Source: Nocardia lijiangensis NBRC 108240 (lineage in GTDB: Bacteria > Actinomycetota > Actinomycetes > Mycobacteriales > Mycobacteriaceae). Taken from it: a stretch of 64,000 bases of DNA. The position numbers were made by a program, and so were the translations under genes. The stretch is taken from assembly GCF_001613045.1 (NCBI RefSeq), contig NZ_BDBP01000032.1, positions 1-64,000 of the forward strand, written 5' to 3'. Under the pieces are notes generated by a model. The model did no database searches and was not told the DNA's origin. It saw only the letters and a program-made list of their open reading frames with translations. This document shows positions 1 to 9,177 of the stretch, in pieces. Each line of letters opens with the position of its first letter. Position 1 is the first letter of the stretch.

Positions 1-537
1 CGGGCGCCGGGCTTGCGCGTGGCCGCGGGCGCGGTGCGCGATCTGACGCACCGCGGCCGGGGTGCGGCCGAGGATCTCGGCGATGTCGGTGTGCGGGTAC
101 CCGAACACCTCGTGCAGCACGAAGACCGCGCGCTCCAGTGGGGTCAGCGATTCCAGGATCACCAGCAGCGCCATCGAGAACGCCTCGGTGCGCACCACGC
201 GGTCGGCGGCGTCGGGCTCGGGTTCGGCCTCGCGCACCACGGGCTCCGGAAGCCACTGTCCCACATAGGTTTCCCGTCGCCGGATCATCGCGTTGCGCCG
301 GGCCAGCGCCTGATTCACGGCGACCCGCACCAGGTAGGCGCGCGGATTGCCGATCTGCTCGGCCGACAGCGCCGTATTGCGCGGCGCCAGCGACAGCCAG
401 GTCTCCTGCAGGACGTCCTCGGTGTCGGCGACGCTGCCGAGCATCGTGTAGACGACCGAGAACAACAATTCGCGGTGTCGCACGAAAACCTCGGTCGCGG
501 CATCGGTGTCCAACGCGCCCACGGTCCGATCTTCCAT
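1..537 (-). CDS. ECF sigma factor, SigJ/ECF41-like, truncated by the window edge
   Basis: This is an alternative RNA polymerase sigma factor; 179 codons are visible and the C-terminus lies off the left edge. Region 2 is seen around residues 15-50 (motif TEDVLQETWL). Region 4 is seen around 125-170, with SLTPLERAVFVLHEVFGY, then an HTH reading HTDIAEILGRTPAAVRQIAH. These motifs are typical of the SigJ/ECF41 group, which usually carries a SnoaL-like C-terminal domain after region 4; that part would lie outside the window. ATG at 537 is preferred because AGGGAG sits about 6 nt upstream; an in-frame GTG lies directly before it. The gene is divergent from the amidohydrolase at 715. Confidence 0.85.
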   Translation of the reverse strand, partial: MEDRTVGALDTDAATEVFVRHRELLFSVVYTMLGSVADTEDVLQETWLSLAPRNTALSAEQIGNPRAYLVRVAVNQALARRNAMIRRRETYVGQWLPEPVVREAEPEPDAADRVVRTEAFSMALLVILESLTPLERAVFVLHEVFGYPHTDIAEILGRTPAAVRQIAHRARGHAQARRP

Positions 538-714
538 CACTTCTCCCTCTTTCGCCCGCTCGTCTCTCGAGCATGAGAGTGCTTCGCACCGTCACGGTGT
601 GACGCCGCACGGCCTCGGCGTGATCCATCTCACTCCTGCGTCACATTCGCGGCGCCCGCACCACTCCTGATCTCCGTACGCGGCACCCGCCGCCGAGAAC
701 GAAGGAGACCACCC

Positions 715-1824
715 ATGCGCACCGTGATCCGCGACGTCCGGCTGTTCGACGGGGAGAAGACCAGCCACGACGCCACCGTCCTGATCGTCGACGACCGCAT
801 CGCCGACTACGACGGCGGCCCCGCCGACGTCGAGATCGACGGCGCGGGAAAGACACTGCTGCCGGGACTCATCGACGCGCACACCCACGTGTTCGGCGAC
901 GACCTGGCGCAGGCGTTGCGCCACGGCGTCACGACCGAACTCGACATGTTCTGCCTGCCGAACCATCTACCCGCTCTGCGGGCGCTGGCCGCCGAGCGGG
1001 ACGACGTCGCCGACCTGCGCAGCGCGGGCACCCTCGCGACCGCGCCCGGCGGACACCCGAGTCAGCTGCTCGCGGCGCCCGGGATGGACGCGCTCGATGT
1101 CGCACCGTTCGACACCATCGAGCGGCCCGACCAGGCAGCGGATTTCGTCCGCGCCCGCCTCGCCGAGGGCGCGGACTACCTGAAAATCGTCGTCGACGAC
1201 GGCGCGGTACACGGCGCCGAACTGCCGGTGCTCGGTGCCGACACCGCGCGGGCGCTGGTGACCGCGGCGCACGCGGCCGGGTTGCGGGTCGTCGCCCACG
1301 CCATCACCGCCGCCGAGGTGCGCATCGCGCTGGACGCGGGCGTGGACGGATTGGCCCACGTGTGGACGGACCCGGACGACGCACTCGTCGACCGGGTCGC
1401 GTTGCAGGGCGTTTTCGTCGTCTCGACGCTGGTGTATTTCGCCGCGATCAACGATCGGTCGGTGCAGACGCCGGACTGCGCACGGAACGGAACCCTCGAC
1501 GGCGCCACCTGGGTCGCACGCGCCCTGCACCGCGTGGGCGTGCCACTGCTGGCCGGTACCGACGCCACCCCGTTCGTCCCCGCGCACGGCGTGGACCTGC
1601 ACACCGAACTGCGGCTGCTCACCGAGTCGGGCCTCACGCCGGAACAGGCGCTCGCCGCCGCGACCAGCCTGCCCGCCCGGCATTTCGGGCTCGCCGACCG
1701 CGGCCGGATCGCGCCGGGGCTGCGCGCCGACCTCCTGCTCGTCACCGGCGACCCGACCACCGATATCGCGGCGACCTCCGCGATCGCCGAGGTCTGGCGG
1801 CGCGGCGTGCGGCAGACCCGCTGA
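715..1824 (+). CDS. Amidohydrolase family protein (imidazolonepropionase-like)
   Basis: A cytosolic metal-dependent hydrolase of 369 aa from the amidohydrolase superfamily. The N-terminal small beta domain is followed by the metal-binding GLIDAHTHVFGD motif (residues about 52-63). There is a further candidate ligand His in VVAHAITAAEV (about 193), and near the C-terminus LAGTDATPF supplies the conserved Asp. The closing RIAPGLRADLLLVTGDP is the usual C-terminal beta-sandwich signature. The start has a clear GAAGGAG ribosome-binding site. It leads a short operon with a membrane protein (gap 33 nt) and a multicopper oxidase. The substrate cannot be told from sequence. Confidence 0.87.
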   Translation: MRTVIRDVRLFDGEKTSHDATVLIVDDRIADYDGGPADVEIDGAGKTLLPGLIDAHTHVFGDDLAQALRHGVTTELDMFCLPNHLPALRALAAERDDVADLRSAGTLATAPGGHPSQLLAAPGMDALDVAPFDTIERPDQAADFVRARLAEGADYLKIVVDDGAVHGAELPVLGADTARALVTAAHAAGLRVVAHAITAAEVRIALDAGVDGLAHVWTDPDDALVDRVALQGVFVVSTLVYFAAINDRSVQTPDCARNGTLDGATWVARALHRVGVPLLAGTDATPFVPAHGVDLHTELRLLTESGLTPEQALAAATSLPARHFGLADRGRIAPGLRADLLLVTGDPTTDIAATSAIAEVWRRGVRQTR

Positions 1825-1857
1825 CGCCCATCGATCCGACTTGTTCCGGGAGAATCC

Positions 1858-2244
1858 GTGACCGAATCCCTTGCGCCCCCGTCCTTCTGGCCGCTGGCGC
1901 TGTTCCGGGCCGTCACCGCGGCGCAGGCCGCGCTCGTGCTGAGCCAGGCCTTTCTGGCCGGCGAGTTCCTGTCCGGCCATTTCGAGGCGCTGGCCGCGCA
2001 CGGACGCAACGGTGGTTTTGTCGCGCTGGCGATGGCCGTCCAGACCCTCGCCGCAATTCTGTTGTGGCGCCGCGGTTCCGGACCGTCCTGGCCGGTGCGG
2101 ACCAGCGTCGTACAGACGATCGTCGCCGGTGCGCTCATCCCGCTCGGCGAACAGCGCGTCCTCGCGGTGCACGTACCGCTGGCCGTGGGACTGGCGATCG
2201 GCACCGCGCTACTGACGGTCTGGGCATGGCGGTGGCGCGCGTGA
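1858..2244 (+). CDS. Small integral membrane protein of unknown function
   Basis: A 128-aa hydrophobic protein with about four predicted membrane segments (roughly residues 12-35, 48-68, 80-98 and 103-123). It starts with GTG, and GGGAG lies about 6 nt upstream. The stop codon overlaps the preferred GTG start of the multicopper oxidase (GTGA overlap), so the two are probably translationally coupled. No enzymatic motif was recognised. A role linked to the oxidase at the membrane is possible but is only inferred from the coupling. Confidence 0.7.
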   Translation: MTESLAPPSFWPLALFRAVTAAQAALVLSQAFLAGEFLSGHFEALAAHGRNGGFVALAMAVQTLAAILLWRRGSGPSWPVRTSVVQTIVAGALIPLGEQRVLAVHVPLAVGLAIGTALLTVWAWRWRA

Positions 2245-3809
2245 GCCGGATGAGCAGGCGCGGGTTCCTCGCGGCCGGTGCGGGTCTCGGCGCGGCGGCG
2301 ACCTTGGGTGCGGCGGGTGTTCGCGGCGGCATGCTGCTCACACCGGGACAACCCGGCCGGTTGCTGCCGAGCGCGACGCCACCGCCACCGGCCTTTCGAA
2401 CACCGCTGCCCATTCCCGCCGTGCTCGCTCCGGTGCGCAGCGATGTGGACGCGGACCACTACGAAATCGTCCAGCGCGAAACCGATTTGGCGATCCTGCC
2501 GGGTCTGCGCACCCCCGCGTGGACCTACGGCGGCAGCTTTCCCGGTCCGACGATTCGGGCGCGAGCGGGTCGCAAGTCCGTGGTGCGCCACCGCAACGAA
2601 TTGCCGCATCCGGTGGTGGTACACCTGCACGGCGGACACACCCCGGCCGAGAGCGACGGCTACCCGATGGACGTCATCCTTCCGCGCGGAGCGACCGCTG
2701 CCCCGAGCGCGCACCACGGCGGACACGGTGCACCGCCGAGCGCGCACGCGGTCTCCCACGGTGAGCGCGACTATCACTATCCGAACAACCAACGCGCCGC
2801 GACACTCTGGTATCACGACCACCGGCACGGCTTCACCGGACCGGCGGTGTGGCGAGGCCTCGCCGGATTCCACCTGATCACCGACGACGAGGAAGCGGCG
2901 CTGCCGCTGCCCACCGGCGAACGCGACATTCCGCTGCTGATCGCCGACCGCTCGTTCGCCGAGGACGGGTCGTTCGCCTACCCGCTGGCCGATCCGGCGC
3001 TGCGCGTCGCGGGCGTCACCGACGCCTACATGAACGGTGTGCTCGGCGACGTCGTGCTGGTCAACGGCGCGCCGTGGCCGTGCCTCGAGGTCGACCCGCT
3101 GCGCTACCGGTTCCGGCTGCTGAACGGATCCAATGCCCGCCGCTATCGCCTGGCGCTGGATCCGCCGCCGCCCGGCGGTGGCGGGCTCGTCCAGATCGGC
3201 AGCGACGGCGGACTTCTCGAACGTCCCGTCGCCCACGACACGGTCGATCTCTCGCCGGGCGAACGGGTCGACCTCGTCGTGGATTTCGCGCGCTACCGTC
3301 CGGGGACGCGGGTGCGCCTGCGCAACGAGTTCGGTGCCGGACGCACCTCCGAGGTCATGCGCTTCGACCTCACCGGGTCAGCGGGGCGCGACGACACCGC
3401 CGTCCCCGAGCGGCTGAGCCGGATCGCCGCGCTGGACCCGAGCACGGCTGTCGCGGTGCGCACCTTCCACTTTCAGCTGCGCGAGCACGGCTGGGCCATC
3501 AACGGCAGGCTCTACGTACCGGGCGAGCCGCTGGCCAGGCCGAAACTCGGCACGGTCGAGATCTGGCGCTTCCTCACCGATTTCCACCACCCGGTGCACG
3601 TCCATCTCGATCCGTTCCAGGTGATCGGCCGAAACAACCGCGCACCAGGCCGATTCGACGCGGGCTGGAAGGACACCGTCGACCTGCGTCCCGCCGAGGC
3701 GGTCGAGGTCGCGGTGCGCTTCACCGACTACCCGGGCCCGTTCATGCTGCACTGCCACAATCTCGAGCACGAGGACATGGCGATGATGGCCGACTTCGTC
3801 ACCGAATGA
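2241..3809 (+). CDS. Multicopper oxidase with Tat-type signal
   Basis: A secreted copper oxidase of about 522 aa related to the CotA/bilirubin oxidase/phenoxazinone synthase group. The twin-arginine leader reads SRRGFLAAGAG. All four copper-ligand clusters are visible: HLHGGHTPAESDG, WYHDHRHGF, HPVHVHLDPF and HCHNLEHEDMAMM, the last ending with the type 1 axial Met. Such enzymes oxidise phenols, metals or bilirubin with reduction of oxygen to water. The GTG at 2241 overlaps the upstream stop codon; an in-frame ATG at 2226 and an ATG at 2250 are alternatives. The reading frame stays open far upstream, but that part is a shadow of the amidohydrolase gene. Confidence 0.9.
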   Translation: MSRMSRRGFLAAGAGLGAAATLGAAGVRGGMLLTPGQPGRLLPSATPPPPAFRTPLPIPAVLAPVRSDVDADHYEIVQRETDLAILPGLRTPAWTYGGSFPGPTIRARAGRKSVVRHRNELPHPVVVHLHGGHTPAESDGYPMDVILPRGATAAPSAHHGGHGAPPSAHAVSHGERDYHYPNNQRAATLWYHDHRHGFTGPAVWRGLAGFHLITDDEEAALPLPTGERDIPLLIADRSFAEDGSFAYPLADPALRVAGVTDAYMNGVLGDVVLVNGAPWPCLEVDPLRYRFRLLNGSNARRYRLALDPPPPGGGGLVQIGSDGGLLERPVAHDTVDLSPGERVDLVVDFARYRPGTRVRLRNEFGAGRTSEVMRFDLTGSAGRDDTAVPERLSRIAALDPSTAVAVRTFHFQLREHGWAINGRLYVPGEPLARPKLGTVEIWRFLTDFHHPVHVHLDPFQVIGRNNRAPGRFDAGWKDTVDLRPAEAVEVAVRFTDYPGPFMLHCHNLEHEDMAMMADFVTE

Positions 3810-3826
3810 CCAGAGCGCACACAACA

Positions 3827-3854
3827 TTGGGGCCGGCGTCGCCGCCGACCCCAA
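3827..3854. terminator. Hairpin between convergent genes
   Basis: The 11-nt arms (ttggggccggc / gccgaccccaa) pair with one mismatch around a 6-nt loop. The hairpin lies between the multicopper oxidase stop (3809) and the convergent cutinase stop (3879), the place expected for a bidirectional terminator. There is no clear U-tract. Confidence 0.6.
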
Positions 3855-3878
3855 CGTCCCGGATTTCCCGGCCGGTGC

Positions 3879-4541
3879 TCAGACGCGGACGGCCGCGAAG
3901 TTCGCGGCGAGCCACATCGCCCAGCCGTAGTTGCCGTGCGCCGCCGGATCGAAACCGCCGCCGCACACCGGGTCACCGCCGGTGCAGTAGTTGGCGGTGC
4001 GCCAGGCGTAGTGACCTGGCACGTTCCATCCGAGCAGGCGGACAGGATCACCGAACAGCAGCACCGCGGCAATCCTCGATTCCAGCTCGTACGGCAGGAC
4101 GTACATGCCGGGCAGCACGGTCACGATGCCGGTGCCGAGCACACCGTGCGTGACGACCGCACCCTGCGAGTAACCGACCAGGATGAACCGCTGATCAGGG
4201 CACATCGCCGCCTGGGCCATGATGTGCGCGGTCATGTCCCTCGTCCCGTCGCTCACCGAGGACGGAACGAGCAGGTTCGCCGGGTAGTTCACCGCGTACG
4301 CCGTGGAGTCGACCGGAAGTGCCTGGAGCAGAGTGCCGTACAGCGGGTCTCCGACCACACTGCCCAACCACCCCGGTTCCCCGGTACCTCGGGCCACGAC
4401 CACGTCCACCGCCGCGCACGCGTCCGCTGACGCGTGCGTGCCGAGACTTGTCGCCGCTCCGACCCCCGCCACGAGCAATAGCACTGCGAATGCTCTTGCC
4501 AGAGGTCGCTTTCGGAACAGATTTACCTTCCGGTTCGCCAT
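3879..4541 (-). CDS. Cutinase family esterase, secreted
   Basis: A secreted serine esterase of about 220 aa from the cutinase/Culp family common in mycobacteria and nocardiae. The leader is a basic N-terminus followed by LARAFAVLLLVAGVGAA and a predicted cleavage near THASADA. The mature part begins with CAAVDVVVARGTGEPG, carries the nucleophile motif GYSQGAV, and has the downstream Asp in GDPV and a His in GHYAW or AAHGNYGWA. Cysteines are consistent with the family's disulfides. ATG at 4541 is preferred over an in-frame GTG at 4550; neither has a strong ribosome-binding site. It is monocistronic and convergent with the copper oxidase. Confidence 0.88.
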   Translation of the reverse strand: MANRKVNLFRKRPLARAFAVLLLVAGVGAATSLGTHASADACAAVDVVVARGTGEPGWLGSVVGDPLYGTLLQALPVDSTAYAVNYPANLLVPSSVSDGTRDMTAHIMAQAAMCPDQRFILVGYSQGAVVTHGVLGTGIVTVLPGMYVLPYELESRIAAVLLFGDPVRLLGWNVPGHYAWRTANYCTGGDPVCGGGFDPAAHGNYGWAMWLAANFAAVRV

Positions 4542-4720
4542 GACGATCACCCACTCACGCCGTTGTGAGAAAACACCGAGTGACGGTTGTCAGTGACAAT
4601 CACTCGGCTATATACGCGAAGGTAAGAAGGTGAGTGGGTTGCGTCAAGCAACTCGATCCAAGTGAGACCGAGTCATCGCACAATCGTTGTGTGCGTGGGT
4701 CGCCCGGCGCCGCGAGGACG

Positions 4721-5734
4721 CTACGGGACGAGAACCGCTGCGCCCGTGAAACGTCCGTGCGCAAGATCGGCGAGGGCCCGATCCGCCCTGTCCAGGGAGT
4801 ACCCCCGCGTCGTCACGGTTATCCGGTGTTTTTCGGCCAGTGCCAGGAATTCCCTGGCATCGGTTCGGGTGTTCGCGGTGACCGAGCGAATCTCCCGCTC
4901 CTGGAACAGGTGCCGTTGATAGTTCAGCGCGGGGACGTCGCTCAGGTGGATCCCGGCGATCGCGAGCACACCGCCGCGATCCAGTGCCGCGAGCGCGGGC
5001 GGTACCAGTTCGCCCACGGGCGCGAACAGAATCGCCGAATCCAACAGCACCGGTGGCGGATCGGCTGCGCCCTGCACCGAGGCGGCGCCGAGCTCGTGCG
5101 CCAGCTCCCGCGCGGCCGGATCACGGGTCATGACATGCACTTCGGCGCCGCGGGCCAGCGCGACCTGCGCCGCGATGTGCGCGCTGCCGCCGAAGCCGTA
5201 GAGGCCGAGCCGCCCGCCCTCGGGGAGGTCGGCGCGCTGCAGCGCGCGGTAGCCGATGATGCCCGCGCACAGCAGCGGCGCGGTCTCGGCGTTGTCGTAC
5301 CCCGCGGGCAGGTGGTGCGCGTACTCGGCGGGGACGGTGGCGAATTCGGCATAACCGCCGTCGGCATCCCAGCCGGTGTAGCGCGAGTTCGGGCAGAGGT
5401 TCTCGGCGCCGCGCAGGCAGTAGCGGCAGGTTCCGCAGGTATGGCGCAGCCAGGCGATGCCCACGCGGTCGCCGGGCGCGAAGGCAGGTCCGGACGACGC
5501 CGTCGCCCCGGGACCCAGCGCGACGACTTCACCCACCACCTCGTGGCCGGGCGTCACGCCGTCCCGGTGCACCGGGAGATCGCCCTCGGCAACGTGCAGA
5601 TCCGTACGGCACACCCCGCAGGCGAGCACCCGCACCAGCAACTCCCCCGCGCCCGGCTCGGGCACAGGCTCGCGCACCAGATCGATCGGCCCGCCATCGA
5701 TCGGGCCGGGGCGGCGTACGCGCCAAGCGATCAT
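4721..5734 (-). CDS. Zinc-dependent alcohol dehydrogenase
   Basis: An MDR-superfamily NAD(P)-dependent alcohol dehydrogenase of 337 aa. The catalytic zinc ligands are seen in [10 protein letters not shown] and GHEVVGEV. The structural zinc loop has four cysteines ([15 protein letters not shown]). The nucleotide-binding glycine motif is [10 protein letters not shown]. It resembles mycobacterial AdhA-type enzymes. ATG at 5734 ([11 protein letters not shown]) is chosen because GGAG lies about 7 nt upstream and homologues begin there; a frame extension to 5812 looks non-coding. The gene stands alone, so its physiological alcohol or aldehyde is unknown. Confidence 0.9.
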   Translation of the reverse strand: MIAWRVRRPGPIDGGPIDLVREPVPEPGAGELLVRVLACGVCRTDLHVAEGDLPVHRDGVTPGHEVVGEVVALGPGATASSGPAFAPGDRVGIAWLRHTCGTCRYCLRGAENLCPNSRYTGWDADGGYAEFATVPAEYAHHLPAGYDNAETAPLLCAGIIGYRALQRADLPEGGRLGLYGFGGSAHIAAQVALARGAEVHVMTRDPAARELAHELGAASVQGAADPPPVLLDSAILFAPVGELVPPALAALDRGGVLAIAGIHLSDVPALNYQRHLFQEREIRSVTANTRTDAREFLALAEKHRITVTTRGYSLDRADRALADLAHGRFTGAAVLVP

Positions 5735-5930
5735 CGATTCACTCCGATCCACCTCTTCGCGATGTGACGGACCCTCGAACAAGTCTGGCACGATCGCGCC
5801 GCCGCGGCGCATTCCCGGCTACCGGGCAGGTCGACGGTAGAGAACGAGTCGATCGCGCGGGAAGTCCAGCACCTGGCGCAGCGCGGCCCGGGACCGGTTC
5901 ATCGACCCTCCGATCGGCCAGCCCGTCACG

Positions 5931-6854
5931 CTAGGGAACGCACAGCGCGGAGGCGACGGTCGACGGCTGGGTGTGCACGGGCAGGGTGGCGGGCGTGAAA
6001 AGCGGTCCGGGACCAGCCGGGGCGGCGGAGTACAGCCGCACGCCGGTCCAGTGTTCGCCGGGATCCGTCGTCACCCCGACTATCTCGGCCTCGTGCCCGT
6101 ACGCGTCGGTGATCCGCGCGACGAACGGTCCCGATCCGGCCCCGGCGAGGGTCCAGTAGTTGTCGGTCCCGCGCCTCAGCTCGCGCCACTGCACGCCTTC
6201 CTCGTCGCGCAGCGCGACCTGGCGGATCGGGTTGCCGGTGCCCGTGACCAGCAGGGCCAGCCAGGCTGCCGTCGAGTCCGGCTTCACCGTGTAGCCGAGT
6301 TCGGGGGCGGGCTCCGGATCCCGCACCAGCCGATAGCTGATCTGCGCGACACCGTCGGCCGGGTCGGCGATCCGGTCGAACGCGGCGGCGCTCAGATCGA
6401 GCTGCCCTGGAGCACATCCCGGGCAACGATCGGCGACGAGCACGCGCACCGCGCCGAGCGGACCGCGGACGTCGAGGTGACCGCCGCACAGGTCGGCGCG
6501 GCCGAACTCCGCGGTGGACAGGCCGGCGTAGAGCCCGTCCGCGGGCAGGTCCTGGTACGAGCACGCGACGTTCGAGCCGAACGAGTAGTACCGCGCCTCA
6601 CCTGGCATCGGCGGCAGCGGCGGCCAATGCCGCGCGGGCACACCGGGACTGCCTCCGGTCACCGGCGACCACGTCGGGACGGCCTGCTCGCCGCCACCCG
6701 CCGCCGGCTCGCACGAGACCGCTTCGGGCCGTGCCGCCCACACCGCGACGCCGACCAGCGCGATCACCGCGCCGACGACCGACCACACCCAGCCCATCCG
6801 AAAACGATCCTGCTGTATCGGTATTCGGTGCACCGCTGTCACCGGCTTCCACAT
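5931..6854 (-). CDS. Membrane-anchored expansin-like protein (double-psi beta-barrel plus C-terminal domain)
   Basis: A 307-aa protein with a membrane anchor at residues 20-42 (WSVVGAVIALVGVAVWAA) followed by a Pro/Gly-rich linker. An expansin-like D1 domain follows at about 85-170. It opens with ARYYSFGSNVACSY and contains DLCGGHLDVRGPLGAVRVLV, then DRCPGCAPGQLDLS with the barrel Asp. A D2 (CBM63-like) domain follows at about 185-285 (VKPDSTAAWLALLVTG). Bacterial expansins loosen cellulose or bind cell-wall polymers without hydrolysis. No cellulase lies nearby. The ATG at 6854 gives a short cytoplasmic tail; an internal ATG at 6797 is an alternative. Confidence 0.78.
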   Translation of the reverse strand: MWKPVTAVHRIPIQQDRFRMGWVWSVVGAVIALVGVAVWAARPEAVSCEPAAGGGEQAVPTWSPVTGGSPGVPARHWPPLPPMPGEARYYSFGSNVACSYQDLPADGLYAGLSTAEFGRADLCGGHLDVRGPLGAVRVLVADRCPGCAPGQLDLSAAAFDRIADPADGVAQISYRLVRDPEPAPELGYTVKPDSTAAWLALLVTGTGNPIRQVALRDEEGVQWRELRRGTDNYWTLAGAGSGPFVARITDAYGHEAEIVGVTTDPGEHWTGVRLYSAAPAGPGPLFTPATLPVHTQPSTVASALCVP

Positions 6855-7087
6855 GTCCCGCTCGCGGACTGTCGATCCTGACTCGACAAGGAAAGCAGCA
6901 GAATTCGTACCGTATGGCCTGAACGGAAATTCTTCACCGTGCGAGACTCACAACCCGGCAATCCGCAAGCAAATAGCCAGCATTCAGCGGAGGGCGACAG
7001 AGCGGCACCGGAAAAGATCCGACCGGTGTTCCTTTCGCATCCGTTCCGGCCGCGCGCGACTGTCGACGGAGATCGCCCGAGCGGACG

Positions 7088-8341
7088 CTACGAGCTCGCC
7101 CGCTCCAGCTCCGCCTCCATCTCCGACAGCTGGTGGTCCATCCGGTCGCGCTTGGCGCGCAGGTACCGGATGTTGTGCTCGGTCGGCGTGGATTGCAGCG
7201 GCAGCCTGCGCGCCACGGCGATGCCGTGCTCCTCGAGCCCCGCCTGTTTGGCCGGGTTGTTGCTCAACAGGCGCACCGAGCGGACACCGAGATCGGCCAG
7301 CACCTGCGCGCCCGCGGCGTAGCGGCGCGCGTCCACCGGCAGCCCGAGCGCCACGTTGGCCTCGACCGTGTCGGCGCCGAGATCCTGAAGCTCGTAGGCG
7401 CGCAACTTGTTCAGCAGTCCGATGCCGCGCCCCTCCTGCCCGCGCAGATACACCACCACGCCGCTGCCCTCGGCGGCGACCGCGCGCAGTGCGGCGTCGA
7501 GCTGGTCGCCGCAGTCGCAGCGCAGCGAGCCGAGCGCGTCGCCGGTGAGGCATTCGGAATGCAGGCGCGCCAGCACCCCGTCCGGCCCCGGATCGCCGAA
7601 GACCATGGCGAGCGCCTCGGTTCCGGTGAGCTCGTCGCGGTAGCCGACGAGCCGGAACTCGCCGTACTTCGTCGGCATCCTGGTCTGCACGACCCGGGTC
7701 ACCGTCCGCTCGACCCGGCGGCGGTACTCGATCAGATCGGCGATCGAGATGATCGGCAGTCCGTGTGCGCGCGCGAACTCGCGCAATTCGGGCAGCCTGG
7801 CCATGGCGCCGTCGTCGCGCACGACCTCGGCGATCACCCCGGCCGGGCGCAGTCCGGCGAGACGGGCGAGATCCACCGCCGCCTCGGTGTGCCCGGGCCT
7901 GCCGAGCACACCGCTCGGGTGGGCGCGCAACGGGAAGACGTGACCGGGGCGGGTCAGCTGGTCCGCCTCGGTGCGCGGGTCGGCGAGTGTGCGCAGCGTG
8001 TGGGCGCGGTCGGCGGCCGAGATGCCGGTGGCGACGCCGTGCGCCGCGTCGACCGACACGGTGTACGCGGTGCCTTTCGGGTCCTCGTTGACCGCGGTCA
8101 TCGGCGGCAGCAGCAGGCGGTCCAGGTCGGGCCCCGCCATCGGGGCGCACAGGACGCCGCTGGTGTGGCGAACCAGGAACGCGATGGACTCCGTGGTCGC
8201 CAGTTCGGCGGCCAGGATCAGATCGCCCTCGTTCTCGCGGTTCTCGTCGTCCACGACGACCGCCATACCGCCCGCGCCGATCGCCGCGATCGCCGTCTCG
8301 ACCGGATCCAATGTCCGCTGTCCTGCGAATTCGGTACGCAT
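7088..8341 (-). CDS. ribBA: Bifunctional riboflavin enzyme: DHBP synthase / GTP cyclohydrolase II
   Basis: A 417-aa enzyme feeding both branches of riboflavin synthesis. The N-terminal DHBP synthase domain (about 1-205) shows [16 protein letters not shown] and [11 protein letters not shown]. The C-terminal GTP cyclohydrolase II domain (about 210-410) shows the zinc cluster [17 protein letters not shown] and the substrate loop [10 protein letters not shown]. All key residues appear intact. ATG at 8341 has GGAGG five nt upstream. No other riboflavin gene is adjacent, so this may be a second copy outside the usual rib operon. Its control region contains a palindrome resembling one at the neighbouring PadR gene, which suggests PadR control. 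Confidence 0.93.
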   Translation of the reverse strand: MRTEFAGQRTLDPVETAIAAIGAGGMAVVVDDENRENEGDLILAAELATTESIAFLVRHTSGVLCAPMAGPDLDRLLLPPMTAVNEDPKGTAYTVSVDAAHGVATGISAADRAHTLRTLADPRTEADQLTRPGHVFPLRAHPSGVLGRPGHTEAAVDLARLAGLRPAGVIAEVVRDDGAMARLPELREFARAHGLPIISIADLIEYRRRVERTVTRVVQTRMPTKYGEFRLVGYRDELTGTEALAMVFGDPGPDGVLARLHSECLTGDALGSLRCDCGDQLDAALRAVAAEGSGVVVYLRGQEGRGIGLLNKLRAYELQDLGADTVEANVALGLPVDARRYAAGAQVLADLGVRSVRLLSNNPAKQAGLEEHGIAVARRLPLQSTPTEHNIRYLRAKRDRMDHQLSEMEAELERASS

Positions 8342-8349
8342 GACCACCT

Positions 8350-8387
8350 CCTATATGACTAGTAGAAATATCCCTAATCGATATAGG
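8350..8387. promoter_or_regulatory. Inverted repeat in the ribBA leader/promoter (candidate PadR operator)
   Basis: Perfect 7-nt arms (cctatat at 8350-8356, atatagg at 8381-8387) are separated by 24 nt. The left arm overlaps the ribBA ribosome-binding site. The CTATAT core followed by CTAG recurs at the padR start (9057-9070). PadR operators are typically AT-rich palindromes of this kind; binding is inferred. Confidence 0.5.
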
Positions 8388-8416
8388 AAGCGGCAGTCCC
8401 GCTCAGCGGGCCTGCC

Positions 8417-9049
8417 TCACGACACGCGACGCTTGCCCTTGGCGGCGCGCTTCGGGTGCTGCCCCGCGGCGAGCTTGTCCACATCGGCCAGCAGCTCCCG
8501 CGCGAAGTCCCGCTCGGCCTCGTAGTGGCGCACACACCAGCGCAGCACCGCGCCGGGGTAGGCCCAGTCCGGATTCTCGTCGGCGCCCTCGGCGTCCACC
8601 TCGGCGAGCTTGCGCATCCGCTCGGCGTAGCCGATGTGCTCGGTGAGGATCTCCCGCAGCCGGTCCGGTTCGGCGAGATGGCCGAGCCAGGCGCGCAGCA
8701 TCACGCTGTGCTTGAGGACGGGCGCCTCCACCGGCGCGTGATTGACCCAGTGCGCCGCCGCGGCCCGCCCGGCCTCGGTGATGGCGTACATCCGCTTGCC
8801 GCGCACCCCATCGTCCTGCAGCACGGTGCGCGAGGTGGCGTAGCCGTGTTTCTCCAGCCGCTTGAGCTCGGCGTAGATCTGGCTGAACGACGGGCTCCAG
8901 TAGAAGAACTGCAGGCTCCAATCGGCCCATTTCTTCAGGTCGTAGCCGGACAATTCCTCGGCATGCGAGAGCATTCCGAGCACCGCCCAGCTCGTCGTGG
9001 GCAGATCGGGCACGCCGGCGTCCGCGGGAGCAGGCTTGGCATCGGTCAC
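8417..9049 (-). CDS. PadR family transcriptional regulator
   Basis: A 210-aa cytosolic DNA-binding protein. The N-terminal PadR winged helix (about residues 15-95) shows SWAVLGMLSHAEELSGYDLKK, split here by function: helices lead to FSQIYAELKRLEKHGY and the wing with DGVRGKRMYAITEAGR. A C-terminal Vir_act_alpha-type helical region follows, with TEHIGYAERMRKLAE. PadR proteins usually repress a neighbouring transporter or stress gene. The GTG at 9049 is chosen because the protein then begins just before the conserved domain. The upstream palindrome at 9058-9076 overlaps its start region. It is divergent from the MFS exporter and upstream of ribBA on the same strand. Confidence 0.85.
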   Translation of the reverse strand: MTDAKPAPADAGVPDLPTTSWAVLGMLSHAEELSGYDLKKWADWSLQFFYWSPSFSQIYAELKRLEKHGYATSRTVLQDDGVRGKRMYAITEAGRAAAAHWVNHAPVEAPVLKHSVMLRAWLGHLAEPDRLREILTEHIGYAERMRKLAEVDAEGADENPDWAYPGAVLRWCVRHYEAERDFARELLADVDKLAAGQHPKRAAKGKRRVS

Positions 9050-9057
9050 GCTAGGAC

Positions 9058-9076
9058 TATATCGCCTAGGCATATA
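9058..9076. promoter_or_regulatory. Palindrome between padR and the MFS exporter (candidate operator)
   Basis: The sequence tatatcgcctaggcatata is a near-perfect dyad centred on CCTAGG, directly upstream of the padR GTG and about 100 nt before the exporter start. The position suits autoregulation and exporter control. Confidence 0.5.
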
Positions 9077-9177
9077 ACAGGTGAAAAATCCCGTTGAGTG
9101 GGATTCGCGCGGCATCGATCCGGCCCCGGTGTGACAGGTTTCACAACACGTATCACCAGAACATCGGAGGGCGACCC

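Noticed and set aside
1362..2240. N-terminal extension of the copper oxidase frame over the preceding genes
   Set aside because: The extension reads antigenic Arg/Pro-rich sequence and overlaps two real genes. The Tat leader and the GTGA coupling define the start near 2241.
1176..3236. 686-aa open frame on the minus strand opposite the amidohydrolase and copper oxidase genes
   Set aside because: It is antisense to well-supported genes, low-complexity Arg/Ala/Gly-rich, and without family motifs: a high-GC shadow.
8342..8416. FMN riboswitch before ribBA
   Set aside because: The 75-nt gap is too short for an RFN element, and no conserved RFN sequence blocks were seen.
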